NCBI GenBank assembly: GCA_029101305.1 | Contig: JAQXQS010000002.1 | Span: forward strand, 1-64,000 | Source: Clostridia bacterium | Lineage (GTDB): Bacteria; Bacillota; Clostridia; Lachnospirales; Lachnospiraceae | Direction of reading: 5' to 3' | Length of the DNA: 64,000 bases | In this document: piece after piece, positions 8,986 to 17,191 of the stretch | Layout of the letters: each line of letters begins with the position of its first letter | How positions within the stretch are numbered: position 1 is the first letter of the stretch | The notes under the pieces: generated by a model | What the model saw: the letters and a program-made list of their open reading frames with translations, nothing else | Told to the model about the DNA's origin: nothing | Databases searched by the model: none | Translations under genes and position numbers: made by a program

Positions 8986-9867
8986 CTACAGCGTCACACC
9001 TTCCAATATAAATTGTCTGAAATCTCTTGCTGCCGGAGTAAGATAAGACCGGTCATTACTGGTCAGATAGAAATTCCGCTCCCAGGCAGGATTGGAAATC
9101 TGCATGATCTTTACATCCAGCCGAAGAAGCATATCCATATAGGGAACCACTGCAATACCAAAGCCGTGTGCCACTAATCCGGCAATGACTCGATCCTCCT
9201 CTGTTTCGTAGGCAATCTGTGGTTCCTGTCCAATCTGTCGGAACAACCCATCCACCACATAGCGAAGTCCGGATCCCTGGGCAAAATAAATCTGTGGGTA
9301 AGGAATGGTCTGCGCCAGATCAATGGTATGGTACTGGGCAAGAGGATGCTTACGGGGCGTGATCAGAACCAGATCCTGATGATGGACCGGGATGGAGGTC
9401 AGTCCCATATCTGCTGGTGGCTGTGAGGCAAATACAAGATCATAATGTCTTGCCACCAGTCCGTCAAGAAGCTGGCTGGTGGTGCCAGTGTGGAAGGTAA
9501 AACGGATATTTTTCTCCGGGTACTGCTTCAGAAAACGCTGGGCAAGTCCAGGGACGAAGTCCTCCCCCAGAGTACGGAGAAGGCCCAGACGAATCAGTCC
9601 CTCACCCCGTCCCACACGCTGAAGGGCGTCAATTCCACTGTCGAGAGTGGCGAGTGTCTGCTGTGTACAGGCAAGAAACTGCTCTCCGAAATGTGTCAGT
9701 ACAATACTTTTCCCCACTTTTTCAAAAAGGGGAACCCCAAGTTCCGATTCCATCTGTGAAATCGCATGACTAAGGCTTGGCTGGGCAATGCAAAGATGCT
9801 CGGCCGCCCGTGTATAATGCAAAGTCTGTGCTAATTCTGCAAAATACCGTAAATGTAGCAAATTCAT
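8986..9867 (-). CDS. LysR-family regulator, probable activator of the hydroaromatic cluster
   Basis: 293 residues. The winged helix-turn-helix (residues 1-60) reads NLLHLRYFAELAQTLHYTRAAEHL with AQPSLSHAISQMESELG as recognition helix. The C-terminal co-inducer domain follows from residue 90. I chose the ATG at 9867 (GAGGGA 8 bases upstream) over a TTG at 9882. It is transcribed divergently from the shikimate/quinate-type genes, the classic arrangement for a LysR activator and its target. The intergenic region carries a palindrome at the -35 position of the opposing promoter (10011-10022). The inducer is unknown; shikimate, quinate or a dehydro form is inferred from the neighbours. Confidence 0.85.
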   Translation of the reverse strand: MNLLHLRYFAELAQTLHYTRAAEHLCIAQPSLSHAISQMESELGVPLFEKVGKSIVLTHFGEQFLACTQQTLATLDSGIDALQRVGRGEGLIRLGLLRTLGEDFVPGLAQRFLKQYPEKNIRFTFHTGTTSQLLDGLVARHYDLVFASQPPADMGLTSIPVHHQDLVLITPRKHPLAQYHTIDLAQTIPYPQIYFAQGSGLRYVVDGLFRQIGQEPQIAYETEEDRVIAGLVAHGFGIAVVPYMDMLLRLDVKIMQISNPAWERNFYLTSNDRSYLTPAARDFRQFILEGVTL

Positions 9868-10010
9868 ATTCAATTCCCTCAATTATTCTTTTAATTAATG
9901 AACTGCATCTATTATAAACCTTTCTATTCAAAAAATCTATCATTCCATAAGAAAAAATCAATTTGTCTTTTTTTTAACAACGTACTAAAGTACAGATATG
10001 CCAAGAAGAA

Positions 10011-10043
10011 ATCAAGCTTGATAAACGCAAAAAGAAATATAAT
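10011..10043 (+). promoter_or_regulatory. candidate LysR operator and promoter of the hydroaromatic operon
   Basis: A perfect 12-bp palindrome, ATCAAGCTTGAT, lies at 10011-10022 and a consensus -10 TATAAT at 10038-10043. The palindrome sits where the -35 box should be, and no good -35 at 17-bp spacing is present. That is typical of LysR-activated promoters. A second palindrome, GTACTAAAGTAC (9982-9993), lies upstream. Binding is inferred. Confidence 0.5.
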
Positions 10044-10143
10044 GTGGCAGGAGAATTTGATAGAAAAAAGAAAACATACTGGCAAGAAGAATCTGCTGAC
10101 ATTATAAAAAATATATAGAATTTTCATGGAGGAGGAAAAGAAA

Positions 10144-11007
10144 TTGCATATTTCAGGAACTACCGCTTTGCTGGGATTGATCGGAACACCTGTGGAGCAT
10201 TCCAAATCACCGGCTATGTATAACTATTGTTTTGCAAAATACGGACTTGACTGTGCATATCTGGCATTTGATGTACCAAAGGAGAAAGCCGGGGAGGCTG
10301 TGCAGGCCATCAGAACCCTGAATATCAAAGGCGCTAATGTGACAATGCCCTGCAAAAACGCAGTGATCCCTTATCTGGATAAGCTGACACCAGCGGCAGA
10401 AGCCATCCAGGCAGTAAATACCATTGTAAATGAAAATGGGGTACTGACTGGTCACATTACAGATGGATGTGGTTATACCTTAAACCTGAGACACAACGGG
10501 GTAGAGGTAGCCGGTAAAAAAATCGTTCTTCTGGGCGGCGGCGGTGCAGCCTCTGCGATCGCTATCCAGGCAGCCTTAGAAGGCGCAGCCGAAATCGCAG
10601 TATTTAACCTGAAGGACAGCTTCTGGGAAAGAGTGGAAAAAGGACTTGAGAAGATCAGTAAAGCAGCGCCAGAATGCAAGATTACCCTTCATGACCTTGA
10701 AAACAGGGAAGAGTTAAAAGAAGCAATCAGCAGCAGTGACATTCTTTCCAATGCTACCAGAGTTGGAATGGCGCCTTACCAGGATCAGAGCAACATTACA
10801 GATCTTTCCTGGTTCCGCCCGGATCTGGTGGTGACCGATGTGGTTTATTCCCCGGCTGAGACAAAGATGCTTCGGGAAGCAAAGGCGGCAGGCTGCAAGA
10901 CCTGTGACGGCCTTGGAATGCTTTTATGGCAGGGAGCTGAGGCATTTCGGCTGTATAGCGGACTGGAAATGCCAGTAGAGGAAATTAGGGAATTGCTGTA
11001 CAAATGA
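10144..11007 (+). CDS. shikimate/quinate dehydrogenase family protein, divergent copy
   Basis: 287 residues from a TTG start. I chose TTG at 10144 because GGAGGAGG ends 8 bases before it; the in-frame ATG at 10126 lies just before that ribosome binding site and adds residues not found in the sister protein at 13893. The substrate loop HSKSPAMYN and the catalytic Lys in NVTMPCK are intact. The catalytic Asp is kept, but the usual NTDG reads ITDG. The Rossmann motif is LLGGGGAAS, followed by NLKD where the YdiB-like sister has NRKD. These changes point to altered substrate or cofactor preference. It is the first gene of the cluster and probably oxidises or reduces C3 of a hydroaromatic acid with NAD(H). 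Confidence 0.82.
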   Translation: MHISGTTALLGLIGTPVEHSKSPAMYNYCFAKYGLDCAYLAFDVPKEKAGEAVQAIRTLNIKGANVTMPCKNAVIPYLDKLTPAAEAIQAVNTIVNENGVLTGHITDGCGYTLNLRHNGVEVAGKKIVLLGGGGAASAIAIQAALEGAAEIAVFNLKDSFWERVEKGLEKISKAAPECKITLHDLENREELKEAISSSDILSNATRVGMAPYQDQSNITDLSWFRPDLVVTDVVYSPAETKMLREAKAAGCKTCDGLGMLLWQGAEAFRLYSGLEMPVEEIRELLYK

Positions 11008-11141
11008 GAAAAAATATAATGACCACAGGCAGAACAAAAAGAAGCCTGTTCCAGGAAAAAAATGAATTTGTTTCTGTATGATTTTAAAACAGAAGCATTT
11101 TTGTGTAACGAAATACAAAAAAGAGGAAGGTCGAACAAAAA

Positions 11142-12353
11142 ATGAACCAGACTACAGATTCAAAAAAATATTATCCTACAGCGCTTGCCCTGTACATCAC
11201 CTATTTTGTACTTGGCATTGCGGCTACCATTATGGGGCAGTACAAGCTGAACTTTGCAGCCCAGTGGGGCGCTAAGGTTCTGGAAAACGGAAGCTATGAT
11301 GTATCCGGAGTGGTAGCAGTTATCGCAGCCATCGGACTTGGACGACTGATTGCATTTCCGGTTTCCGGTCCTTTATCTGACCGTTACGGACGCCGTCTTT
11401 CCGGCGTGATCGGTTGTATCTTATATGCCATCTTTTTCCTTGGAATCGCATTTTCCCCAAACATGTATATCGGTTACGTTATGGCGATCATCAGCGGTAT
11501 GGCCAATTCCTTTCTGGACACCAGCATTACACCGTCCTGTATGGAAATCTTTAAGGAAAAGGGAACAATTGCCAATGTATTTACCAAGCTGTCAGTTTCC
11601 ATCGGACAGTTTGTACTTCCCTTTGCAATCCGCTTTGTAGCAGCTGAGAACATGCCATTTCATACGATTTTCATTGCAACTGCAGTAATCATTATCGTGG
11701 ACGGTATTTTTCTTATGATCTTACCGTTCCCGCCTTTTGAAAAAGTACAGAAGGTCAATGGCAAGAAGAAAGAGAAAATGAAATTTACACCAGCAGCTAT
11801 CGCACTTGTGCTTCTTGGATTTACAACTTCCACTACATTTATGGTATGGATGAACTGTAACCAGGAGCTTGGAAGTCTGTACGGACTGGCAGATCCAAGC
11901 CGTGCACAGGCATTTTACTCCGTAGGTATCGTAATCGCATTGTTTGTGAATGCGGCACTTCTGAAGAAAAAAGTGGAGCCTGCTAAAATTGTGCTGGTTT
12001 ATCCAGTAATGGCACTGATTTCACTTGGAGCTGTTTATTTTATCCAGAAACCGTTTATGGTACTGGCGGGCGGTTTCCTGATCGGTTATTTCGGAGCCGG
12101 TGGTGTATTGCAGCTGGTGGTATCCGTTGCCAATGAAATGTTCCCAAAGAACCGTGGGGTGATCACGTCTATCGTAATGATCGCATCCAGTGTAGCCAAT
12201 TATCTGGTTATGAGCATTGCTGGTATTCTTACAAATGCAGGCGGTGTCAATGGTCCACGTCTGGTGGTGCTTTTCAACATGTTTGTAACATTCATAGGCA
12301 TTCTTCTGGCGGTTTATCTGAATGTCTGCCTGAAAAAAGAGAAAAATCAGTAA
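11142..12353 (+). CDS. MFS transporter, probable hydroaromatic-acid importer
   Basis: 403 residues with 12 predicted membrane helices. The MFS loop 2-3 signature appears as GPLSDRYGRRLSGV (near residue 75). The position between two dehydrogenase homologues and next to shikimate kinase suggests that it imports shikimate, quinate or a related acid, as ShiA does in E. coli. ShiA itself belongs to the metabolite-proton symporter branch, and I cannot tell whether this protein does. GAGGAAGG lies 9 bases before the ATG. The 134-base gap upstream holds no clear terminator, so it is likely co-transcribed with the preceding gene. Confidence 0.78.
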   Translation: MNQTTDSKKYYPTALALYITYFVLGIAATIMGQYKLNFAAQWGAKVLENGSYDVSGVVAVIAAIGLGRLIAFPVSGPLSDRYGRRLSGVIGCILYAIFFLGIAFSPNMYIGYVMAIISGMANSFLDTSITPSCMEIFKEKGTIANVFTKLSVSIGQFVLPFAIRFVAAENMPFHTIFIATAVIIIVDGIFLMILPFPPFEKVQKVNGKKKEKMKFTPAAIALVLLGFTTSTTFMVWMNCNQELGSLYGLADPSRAQAFYSVGIVIALFVNAALLKKKVEPAKIVLVYPVMALISLGAVYFIQKPFMVLAGGFLIGYFGAGGVLQLVVSVANEMFPKNRGVITSIVMIASSVANYLVMSIAGILTNAGGVNGPRLVVLFNMFVTFIGILLAVYLNVCLKKEKNQ

Positions 12354-12411
12354 TCCGTTCAATTATAAACAGTAATTATTTTTAAGTTACCTATTAGGAG
12401 GAACTGGGAAA

Positions 12412-12924
12412 ATGAACAATATTTTCTTAATTGGCTTTATGGGAGCCGGGAAATCGTCAGTTGCAGAAGGGCTTGGAACCTTACTGAAGCTTCCGGTGGT
12501 AGAGATGGATCAGTACATTTCTGAAAATGAGCATATGACTATCCCGGAAATTTTCGAGAAAAAAGGGGAAGCTTATTTCAGGCAGTGCGAGACAGAACTT
12601 TTGAGAAGCTGCTGCACGGAGGAAGCCAGAATTATTTCCTGCGGCGGTGGTGTGGCAATGCGCCAGGAAAATGTGGAAGTCATGCATAGCTGTGGAACGG
12701 TTATTTTGCTGACTGCCACTCCGGAGGTAATTCTTGAGAGAGTAAAAGGGAATAACGACAGACCCCTTCTTCAGAACAAAAAGAATGTAAAAGATATTGC
12801 TGAGCTGATGGAACTTAGAAGACCGAAATATGAGGCGGCAGCAGATATCACAATTGATACATCAAAGCTGGATGTGAAGCAGGTCTGCCAGAGCATTCTG
12901 AAGGAAATCTGGAATGAAGCGTAG
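12412..12924 (+). CDS. aroK: shikimate kinase
   Basis: 170 residues, normal for the family. The P-loop GFMGAGKSS lies at residues 7-15. The shikimate-binding residues appear as Asp in EMDQYI, Arg in FRQCE and the glycine loop SCGGGVAM. RPLL marks the lid. It phosphorylates shikimate to shikimate 3-phosphate with ATP. Its presence inside a transporter/dehydrogenase cluster, not among aro biosynthesis genes, suggests that imported shikimate can be pulled into aromatic amino acid synthesis. TTAGGAGGAACT precedes the ATG, and the next gene follows after 74 bases. Confidence 0.88.
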   Translation: MNNIFLIGFMGAGKSSVAEGLGTLLKLPVVEMDQYISENEHMTIPEIFEKKGEAYFRQCETELLRSCCTEEARIISCGGGVAMRQENVEVMHSCGTVILLTATPEVILERVKGNNDRPLLQNKKNVKDIAELMELRRPKYEAAADITIDTSKLDVKQVCQSILKEIWNEA

Positions 12925-12998
12925 AAAAACGAAAAATTAAATTTTGAAAGTAAAAAAATATAGAAATAAAACCAGATGATAAAAAGGAGAGAACAATC

Positions 12999-13844
12999 AT
13001 GTCAAAGAAATACCCAATTACAATCAGTTCCTGGACACTGGGAGATCAGTGTACTTTTAAAGAGAGAGTAAAAGCAGCAAAGGAAGCTGGCTTTGAAGGA
13101 ATCGGACTTCGTGCTGAGACATATGTGGACGCATTAAATGAGGGGCTGTTCGACGAGGATATTCTTGCAATTCTGAAAAAATATGATATGCAGGTAACTG
13201 AGGTCGAGTACATTGTCCAGTGGGCTGAGGAACACCGCTCTTATGAGCAGAAATACAAAGAGCAGATGTGCTTCCATATGTGCGAGTTATTCGGCGTAAA
13301 TCACATCAACTGCGGTCTTATGGAGAATTACTCCGTAGAGTACACAGCACAGAAGCTTCGTGAGCTTTGCCACCGTGCCGGTAAATATACCATCGGTGTA
13401 GAGCCAATGCCATACAGCGGACTTCCGGATGTGAAAAAAGCCTGGGCTGTTGTAAAAGAATCTGGCTGCGACAATGCCAAGCTGATCCTGGATTCCTGGC
13501 ATTGGATCCGTGCAGGACAGAGCTATGATCCTTCTGTTCTGGCAGAGGTTCCGGCAGATAAGGTAGTTTCCATTCAGATCAATGATGTGCAGGCGCATCC
13601 GTATGCAGGACCAGTTCTTCGCGATGAATCCATGCATGACCGTATGATGCCAGGAACAGGACACGGCGATACCGCCGGATTTGTAAAAATGATCCGTGAA
13701 AAAGGAATCGAACCAAAGGTTATGGGCGTAGAAGTAATCAGTGATGAGGTGCTCAGTGCAGGCGTAGCAGAAGCAGCGAAAGCAAACTATGAGGCTACCT
13801 GTAAGGTGCTGGAGCAGGTATGGCCGGAAGTGTTGGAAAAATAA
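12999..13844 (+). CDS. TIM-barrel sugar isomerase/epimerase-like enzyme, possible 3-dehydroshikimate dehydratase
   Basis: 281 residues of the xylose-isomerase-like TIM barrel (AP endonuclease 2 family). Four metal-ligand positions are readable: Glu in GVEPMP, Asp in LILDSWHW (with its following His), Gln in SIQINDV and Glu in GVEVIS. The E-D-Q-E set is the one used by single-domain 3-dehydroshikimate dehydratases (AsbF/QuiC1), which make protocatechuate, and also by sugar epimerases. The position between shikimate kinase and a shikimate dehydrogenase favours a hydroaromatic substrate. The exact reaction (dehydration, isomerisation or epimerisation) cannot be read from the sequence. AAAGGAGAG precedes the ATG. 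Confidence 0.7.
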   Translation: MSKKYPITISSWTLGDQCTFKERVKAAKEAGFEGIGLRAETYVDALNEGLFDEDILAILKKYDMQVTEVEYIVQWAEEHRSYEQKYKEQMCFHMCELFGVNHINCGLMENYSVEYTAQKLRELCHRAGKYTIGVEPMPYSGLPDVKKAWAVVKESGCDNAKLILDSWHWIRAGQSYDPSVLAEVPADKVVSIQINDVQAHPYAGPVLRDESMHDRMMPGTGHGDTAGFVKMIREKGIEPKVMGVEVISDEVLSAGVAEAAKANYEATCKVLEQVWPEVLEK

Positions 13845-13892
13845 GAAATTACATAATCTGAAAAAAGTCACAAAATCAGGAGGAAACAAACT

Positions 13893-14762
13893 ATGGAAAG
13901 CAGAATCTCAGGACACACAAAACTTTTTTGCCTTATCGGATCCCCGGTAGGCCATTCCGGATCCCCGGCTATGTATAATTACAGCTTTGAAAAAACAGGA
14001 ATTGATGCCGCATATCTGGCATTTGACGTTCCGCTGGAAAAAACAGGAGATGCGGTACAGGCATTAAAAACCCTTGGCGCTGGTGGTTTCAACATTACTA
14101 TGCCAGATAAAACAAAGGTGGCAGAATACCTGGATGCCATTTCTCCGGCAGCAACACTGATCGGTGCCTGCAACACGGTTACCGTTGATGAAGAAGGAAA
14201 ACTTACCGGCCATAATACAGATGGTGTTGGTTTTGTTAGAAATCTCCAGGAGCATGGAGTGGAGATTTCCGGAAAGAAAATCGTGCTTCTTGGTGCCGGC
14301 GGTGCAGCAACTGCGATCAGCGTACAGGCAGCGCTGGATGGAGCTTCCGAAATCCACATCTTTAACCGCAAAGATGAATTTTATGCAAATGGAGAGCTTA
14401 CAGTGAAAAAACTGACTGAGGCAGTACCGGGCTGTAAAACATCTATTTCACCATTGGAAGATGAAGCGGCATTAAAGGCAGCTATTGGTGGATGCGATAT
14501 CCTTGTGAATGCGACAAAGGTAGGAATGAAACCATTAGATGGACTTACATTGATCGATCCTTCTTTGTTCCGAAAAGATCTGGTTGTTGCAGATACTGTT
14601 TACAATCCTCGCGAAACCCGCATGATCAAAGAGGCGAAGGCAGCAGGCTGTACTGCAATTGGCGGTATCGGAATGCTTTTATGGCAGGGAGTTGCTGCAT
14701 TTAAGCTGTTTACCGGAAAAGATATGCCGGCGCAGGAGGTTCTGGAGAAATTCTTTTCCTGA
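13893..14762 (+). CDS. shikimate/quinate dehydrogenase (YdiB-like)
   Basis: 289 residues. The substrate-binding loop is HSGSPAMYN, the catalytic Lys is in NITMPDK and the catalytic Asp is in GHNTDGVG. The dinucleotide motif LLGAGGAATA is followed by FNRKDEF, close to the NRRDEF segment of E. coli YdiB, which uses NAD or NADP with shikimate or quinate. It probably interconverts shikimate and 3-dehydroshikimate, or quinate and 3-dehydroquinate. The overall layout matches the copy at 10144 closely enough to indicate a duplication with divergence. CAGGAGG lies 11 bases before the ATG. Being one of two copies in a transporter cluster argues for catabolism, not the biosynthetic aroE role. Confidence 0.88.
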   Translation: MESRISGHTKLFCLIGSPVGHSGSPAMYNYSFEKTGIDAAYLAFDVPLEKTGDAVQALKTLGAGGFNITMPDKTKVAEYLDAISPAATLIGACNTVTVDEEGKLTGHNTDGVGFVRNLQEHGVEISGKKIVLLGAGGAATAISVQAALDGASEIHIFNRKDEFYANGELTVKKLTEAVPGCKTSISPLEDEAALKAAIGGCDILVNATKVGMKPLDGLTLIDPSLFRKDLVVADTVYNPRETRMIKEAKAAGCTAIGGIGMLLWQGVAAFKLFTGKDMPAQEVLEKFFS

Positions 14763-14875
14763 TTTGTATACGAAATGCAGAAGATTAACTGAAAAAGCCT
14801 GTAAGCAGGAATGATAAAAGTCCTGTTTATAGTACAGTAAAGAAGATTCCACGTAATTATTAGAGAGGTGTTAAA

Positions 14876-16804
14876 ATGAAATTTCCAAACATGTTTTCAC
14901 CAGTAAAGATAGGTACAGTAACGGTTCCAAACCGTTTTGTAGTACCGCCAATGGGAAACAATTTTGCAAATACAGATGGTACTTTAAGTGACCGTTCCCT
15001 TGCTTATTATGCAGCACGTGCAAAAGGTGGATTTGGTCTTATCACGATTGAATCTACAGTTGTTTACGAAGAGGCAAAGGGAGGTCCCAGAAAGCCATGT
15101 CTTTTCACAGACGATACGGTAGAAAGCTTCCGCCGTGTGGCGGATGCCTGTCACTCTTATGGTGCGAAGGTTTCTATCCAGCTGCAGCATGCTGGACCGG
15201 AAGGAAACTCGGCACTGACCGGTTATCCTTTAAAAGCCGCAAGCCGTATGCCGGCAGCTCAGGGAAGAGAAGTTCCGGAGGTTGTTTCCAATGAAGAAAT
15301 CTACCGGATCATAGAGTGCTATGGAGATGCAGCCCGCCGTGCACAGCAGGCTGGAATCGATATGGTAGAGGTGCATTGTGCTCATGGTTACCTGGTAAGC
15401 ACCTTTATTTCTCAACGTACCAATAATCGTACAGATGAATTTGGCGGCTGTTTTGAAAACAGAATGCGCCTGCCTCGTCTGATTATTGAAAATATCCGCA
15501 AGAAAACAGGCGGAAATCTGCCGATCCTTTGCCGAATCAACGCAAGTGATGAGGTTGAAGGAGGACAAAGCGTCCAGGACGCTGCAGCAGTAGCTGCGTA
15601 TCTGGAACAGGAATGCGGCGTAGACGCTCTCCACGTAACCCGTGCCGTCCACCTCCACGATGAATTTATGTGGGCCCCAGGCCTGATTCATGGCGGCTTC
15701 AACGGGGATCTTGTAACCGAGATCAAACGCGCCGTTTCCGTTCCGGTTATTGCAGTTGGCCGTTTCACAGAGCCACAGTATGCAGAGCTTCTGGTAAAAC
15801 AGGGAAGGGCAGATCTGATCGCATTTGGCCGACAGAGCATCGCAGATCCAGAGCTTCCGAATAAAGCGTTAAACGGACAGCTGGAGACACTGGCACCATG
15901 TATCGGATGCCTTCTTGGATGTGTGCCCAATATGTTTGCAGGAAAGCCGATCACCTGTGCAGTCAACCCTTGTACAGGCAGAGAAGCAGAACTGAAAGTT
16001 GCGGATCAAAAGAAAAAAGTTGTAGTAGTTGGCGGTGGTCCTGGAGGACTTTACGCAGCATGGCTGTGTGCTCTTCGCGGACATGAAGTAACACTTCTGG
16101 AAAAAGAAGCAGAGCTTGGCGGAAACTTCCGTATCGCCGCTTATCCTACAGGAAAAGGCCAGCTGACAGAGGTAATCCGTTCCATTATCGTAAGATGCCA
16201 GAATGCTGGTGTGGATTTAAGATGCAATACAGAAGCAGATGAGGAAACCCTTCGCAGTCTTGCACCGGATACCATTGTAGTGGCAACCGGATCCAATCCT
16301 CTGGTACTTCCAATTCCGGGACTTGTCGATTGTGGCTATGTGACAGCACAGCAGCTTTTGGACGGAAAAGCACAGATGGGAAAGAAGATTCTTGTAGTAG
16401 GCGGTGGAATGGTAGGCTGTGAAGCCGCAGAATATCTTGCCGAGCGTGGACATCAGGTCGGAATCATTGAAATGAAAGATGTGATCGCCGGTGATGTAAC
16501 TGCTGAAAGCCGTAAATATATTTTCAAGAACTTTGAAGAAAACCATGTACAGCTTATGCCTGGCGCAAAGGTCGGTCACTTCTATAATGACGGTGTGGAT
16601 TATACACTTGCAGATGGAACCGAAGGTTCTATGCGTGGCTTTGATAATGTGGTGCTGGCTATGGGCTCCCGTGCAAATGGCGCTTTGAAAGAAACTGCTG
16701 AAAAAGTAGCTGATCAGGTGATCGTGATCGGTGAAGCTGCAAAAGCACCTGGAAATGCAGTTGTTGCAGTCAATGATGCTTTTGAGGCTGCACTTACAAT
16801 CTAG
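14876..16804 (+). CDS. 4Fe-4S Old Yellow Enzyme-type NADH:flavin oxidoreductase (enoate/dienoyl reductase-like)
   Basis: 642 residues in three parts. An FMN TIM barrel (1-335) includes VPPMGNN and the active-site stretch HCAHGYLVSTFIS with NNRTDEFGG (near 165). A 4Fe-4S segment reads CIGCLLGC plus a later Cys (near 342). An FAD/NAD domain carries GGGPGG (near 388) and GGGMVG (near 510). The length and layout match 2,4-dienoyl-CoA reductase, enoate reductase and BaiCD/BaiH. These enzymes use NAD(P)H to reduce activated C=C bonds. In this cluster the obvious conjugated substrate is the enone of 3-dehydroshikimate. It is the last gene of the cluster and is followed by a hairpin. The family is certain; the substrate is inferred. 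Confidence 0.85.
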   Translation: MKFPNMFSPVKIGTVTVPNRFVVPPMGNNFANTDGTLSDRSLAYYAARAKGGFGLITIESTVVYEEAKGGPRKPCLFTDDTVESFRRVADACHSYGAKVSIQLQHAGPEGNSALTGYPLKAASRMPAAQGREVPEVVSNEEIYRIIECYGDAARRAQQAGIDMVEVHCAHGYLVSTFISQRTNNRTDEFGGCFENRMRLPRLIIENIRKKTGGNLPILCRINASDEVEGGQSVQDAAAVAAYLEQECGVDALHVTRAVHLHDEFMWAPGLIHGGFNGDLVTEIKRAVSVPVIAVGRFTEPQYAELLVKQGRADLIAFGRQSIADPELPNKALNGQLETLAPCIGCLLGCVPNMFAGKPITCAVNPCTGREAELKVADQKKKVVVVGGGPGGLYAAWLCALRGHEVTLLEKEAELGGNFRIAAYPTGKGQLTEVIRSIIVRCQNAGVDLRCNTEADEETLRSLAPDTIVVATGSNPLVLPIPGLVDCGYVTAQQLLDGKAQMGKKILVVGGGMVGCEAAEYLAERGHQVGIIEMKDVIAGDVTAESRKYIFKNFEENHVQLMPGAKVGHFYNDGVDYTLADGTEGSMRGFDNVVLAMGSRANGALKETAEKVADQVIVIGEAAKAPGNAVVAVNDAFEAALTI

Positions 16805-16864
16805 GGCATATCTGGAAAATGTTTTAAAATAAAAGGGACTTGTGTCCTATTATAGAAAAACTGG

Positions 16865-16888
16865 AGGGGCAAAGATCATTTTGCCCCT
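16865..16888 (+). terminator. probable terminator hairpin after the hydroaromatic cluster
   Basis: The perfect 9-bp stem AGGGGCAAA / TTTGCCCCT lies 60 bases after the OYE-type gene. The T tract is weak (ttaaaatag), so termination may be partial. The rest of the 387-base gap to 17191 holds the pfl promoter and Rex site. Confidence 0.5.
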
Positions 16889-17092
16889 TAAAATAGTCTG
16901 GTAAACCAGAAAACTAATTGATAAAAAATATCAACTATTCAATGCGGATATGGATGGCTGTAACTTTCCTACAGAGTGTTTGATACAGGGTTTTGAATAT
17001 GAAAGTATTGTACAGAAAAAGGGACTTATGTCTGTTTATACCCATTTTTTTCCATAAAAATTGTATTAAATTAAAAGCATACGTCAAACTGA

Positions 17093-17143
17093 TTGACGCA
17101 AAAAAAAGAATCCCTTATACTACAATTGTTAAACCAATAACAA
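17093..17143 (+). promoter_or_regulatory. pflB promoter with Rex operator
   Basis: -35 TTGACG (17093-17098) and -10 TATACT (17116-17121) are spaced by 17 bp, a strong sigma-A promoter. The start point would fall near 17128, inside TTGTTAAACCAATAACAA (17126-17143). That matches the clostridial Rex consensus TTGTTAANNNNTTAACAA at all but one position. Rex is an NADH/NAD-sensing repressor of fermentation genes, so pfl expression should rise when NADH is high. The match is seen; the regulation is inferred. Confidence 0.75.
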
Positions 17144-17191
17144 TTCTTCATATGCGCGGAGAAATAAAAAATAAAAGAAAGAGGTACAAGC

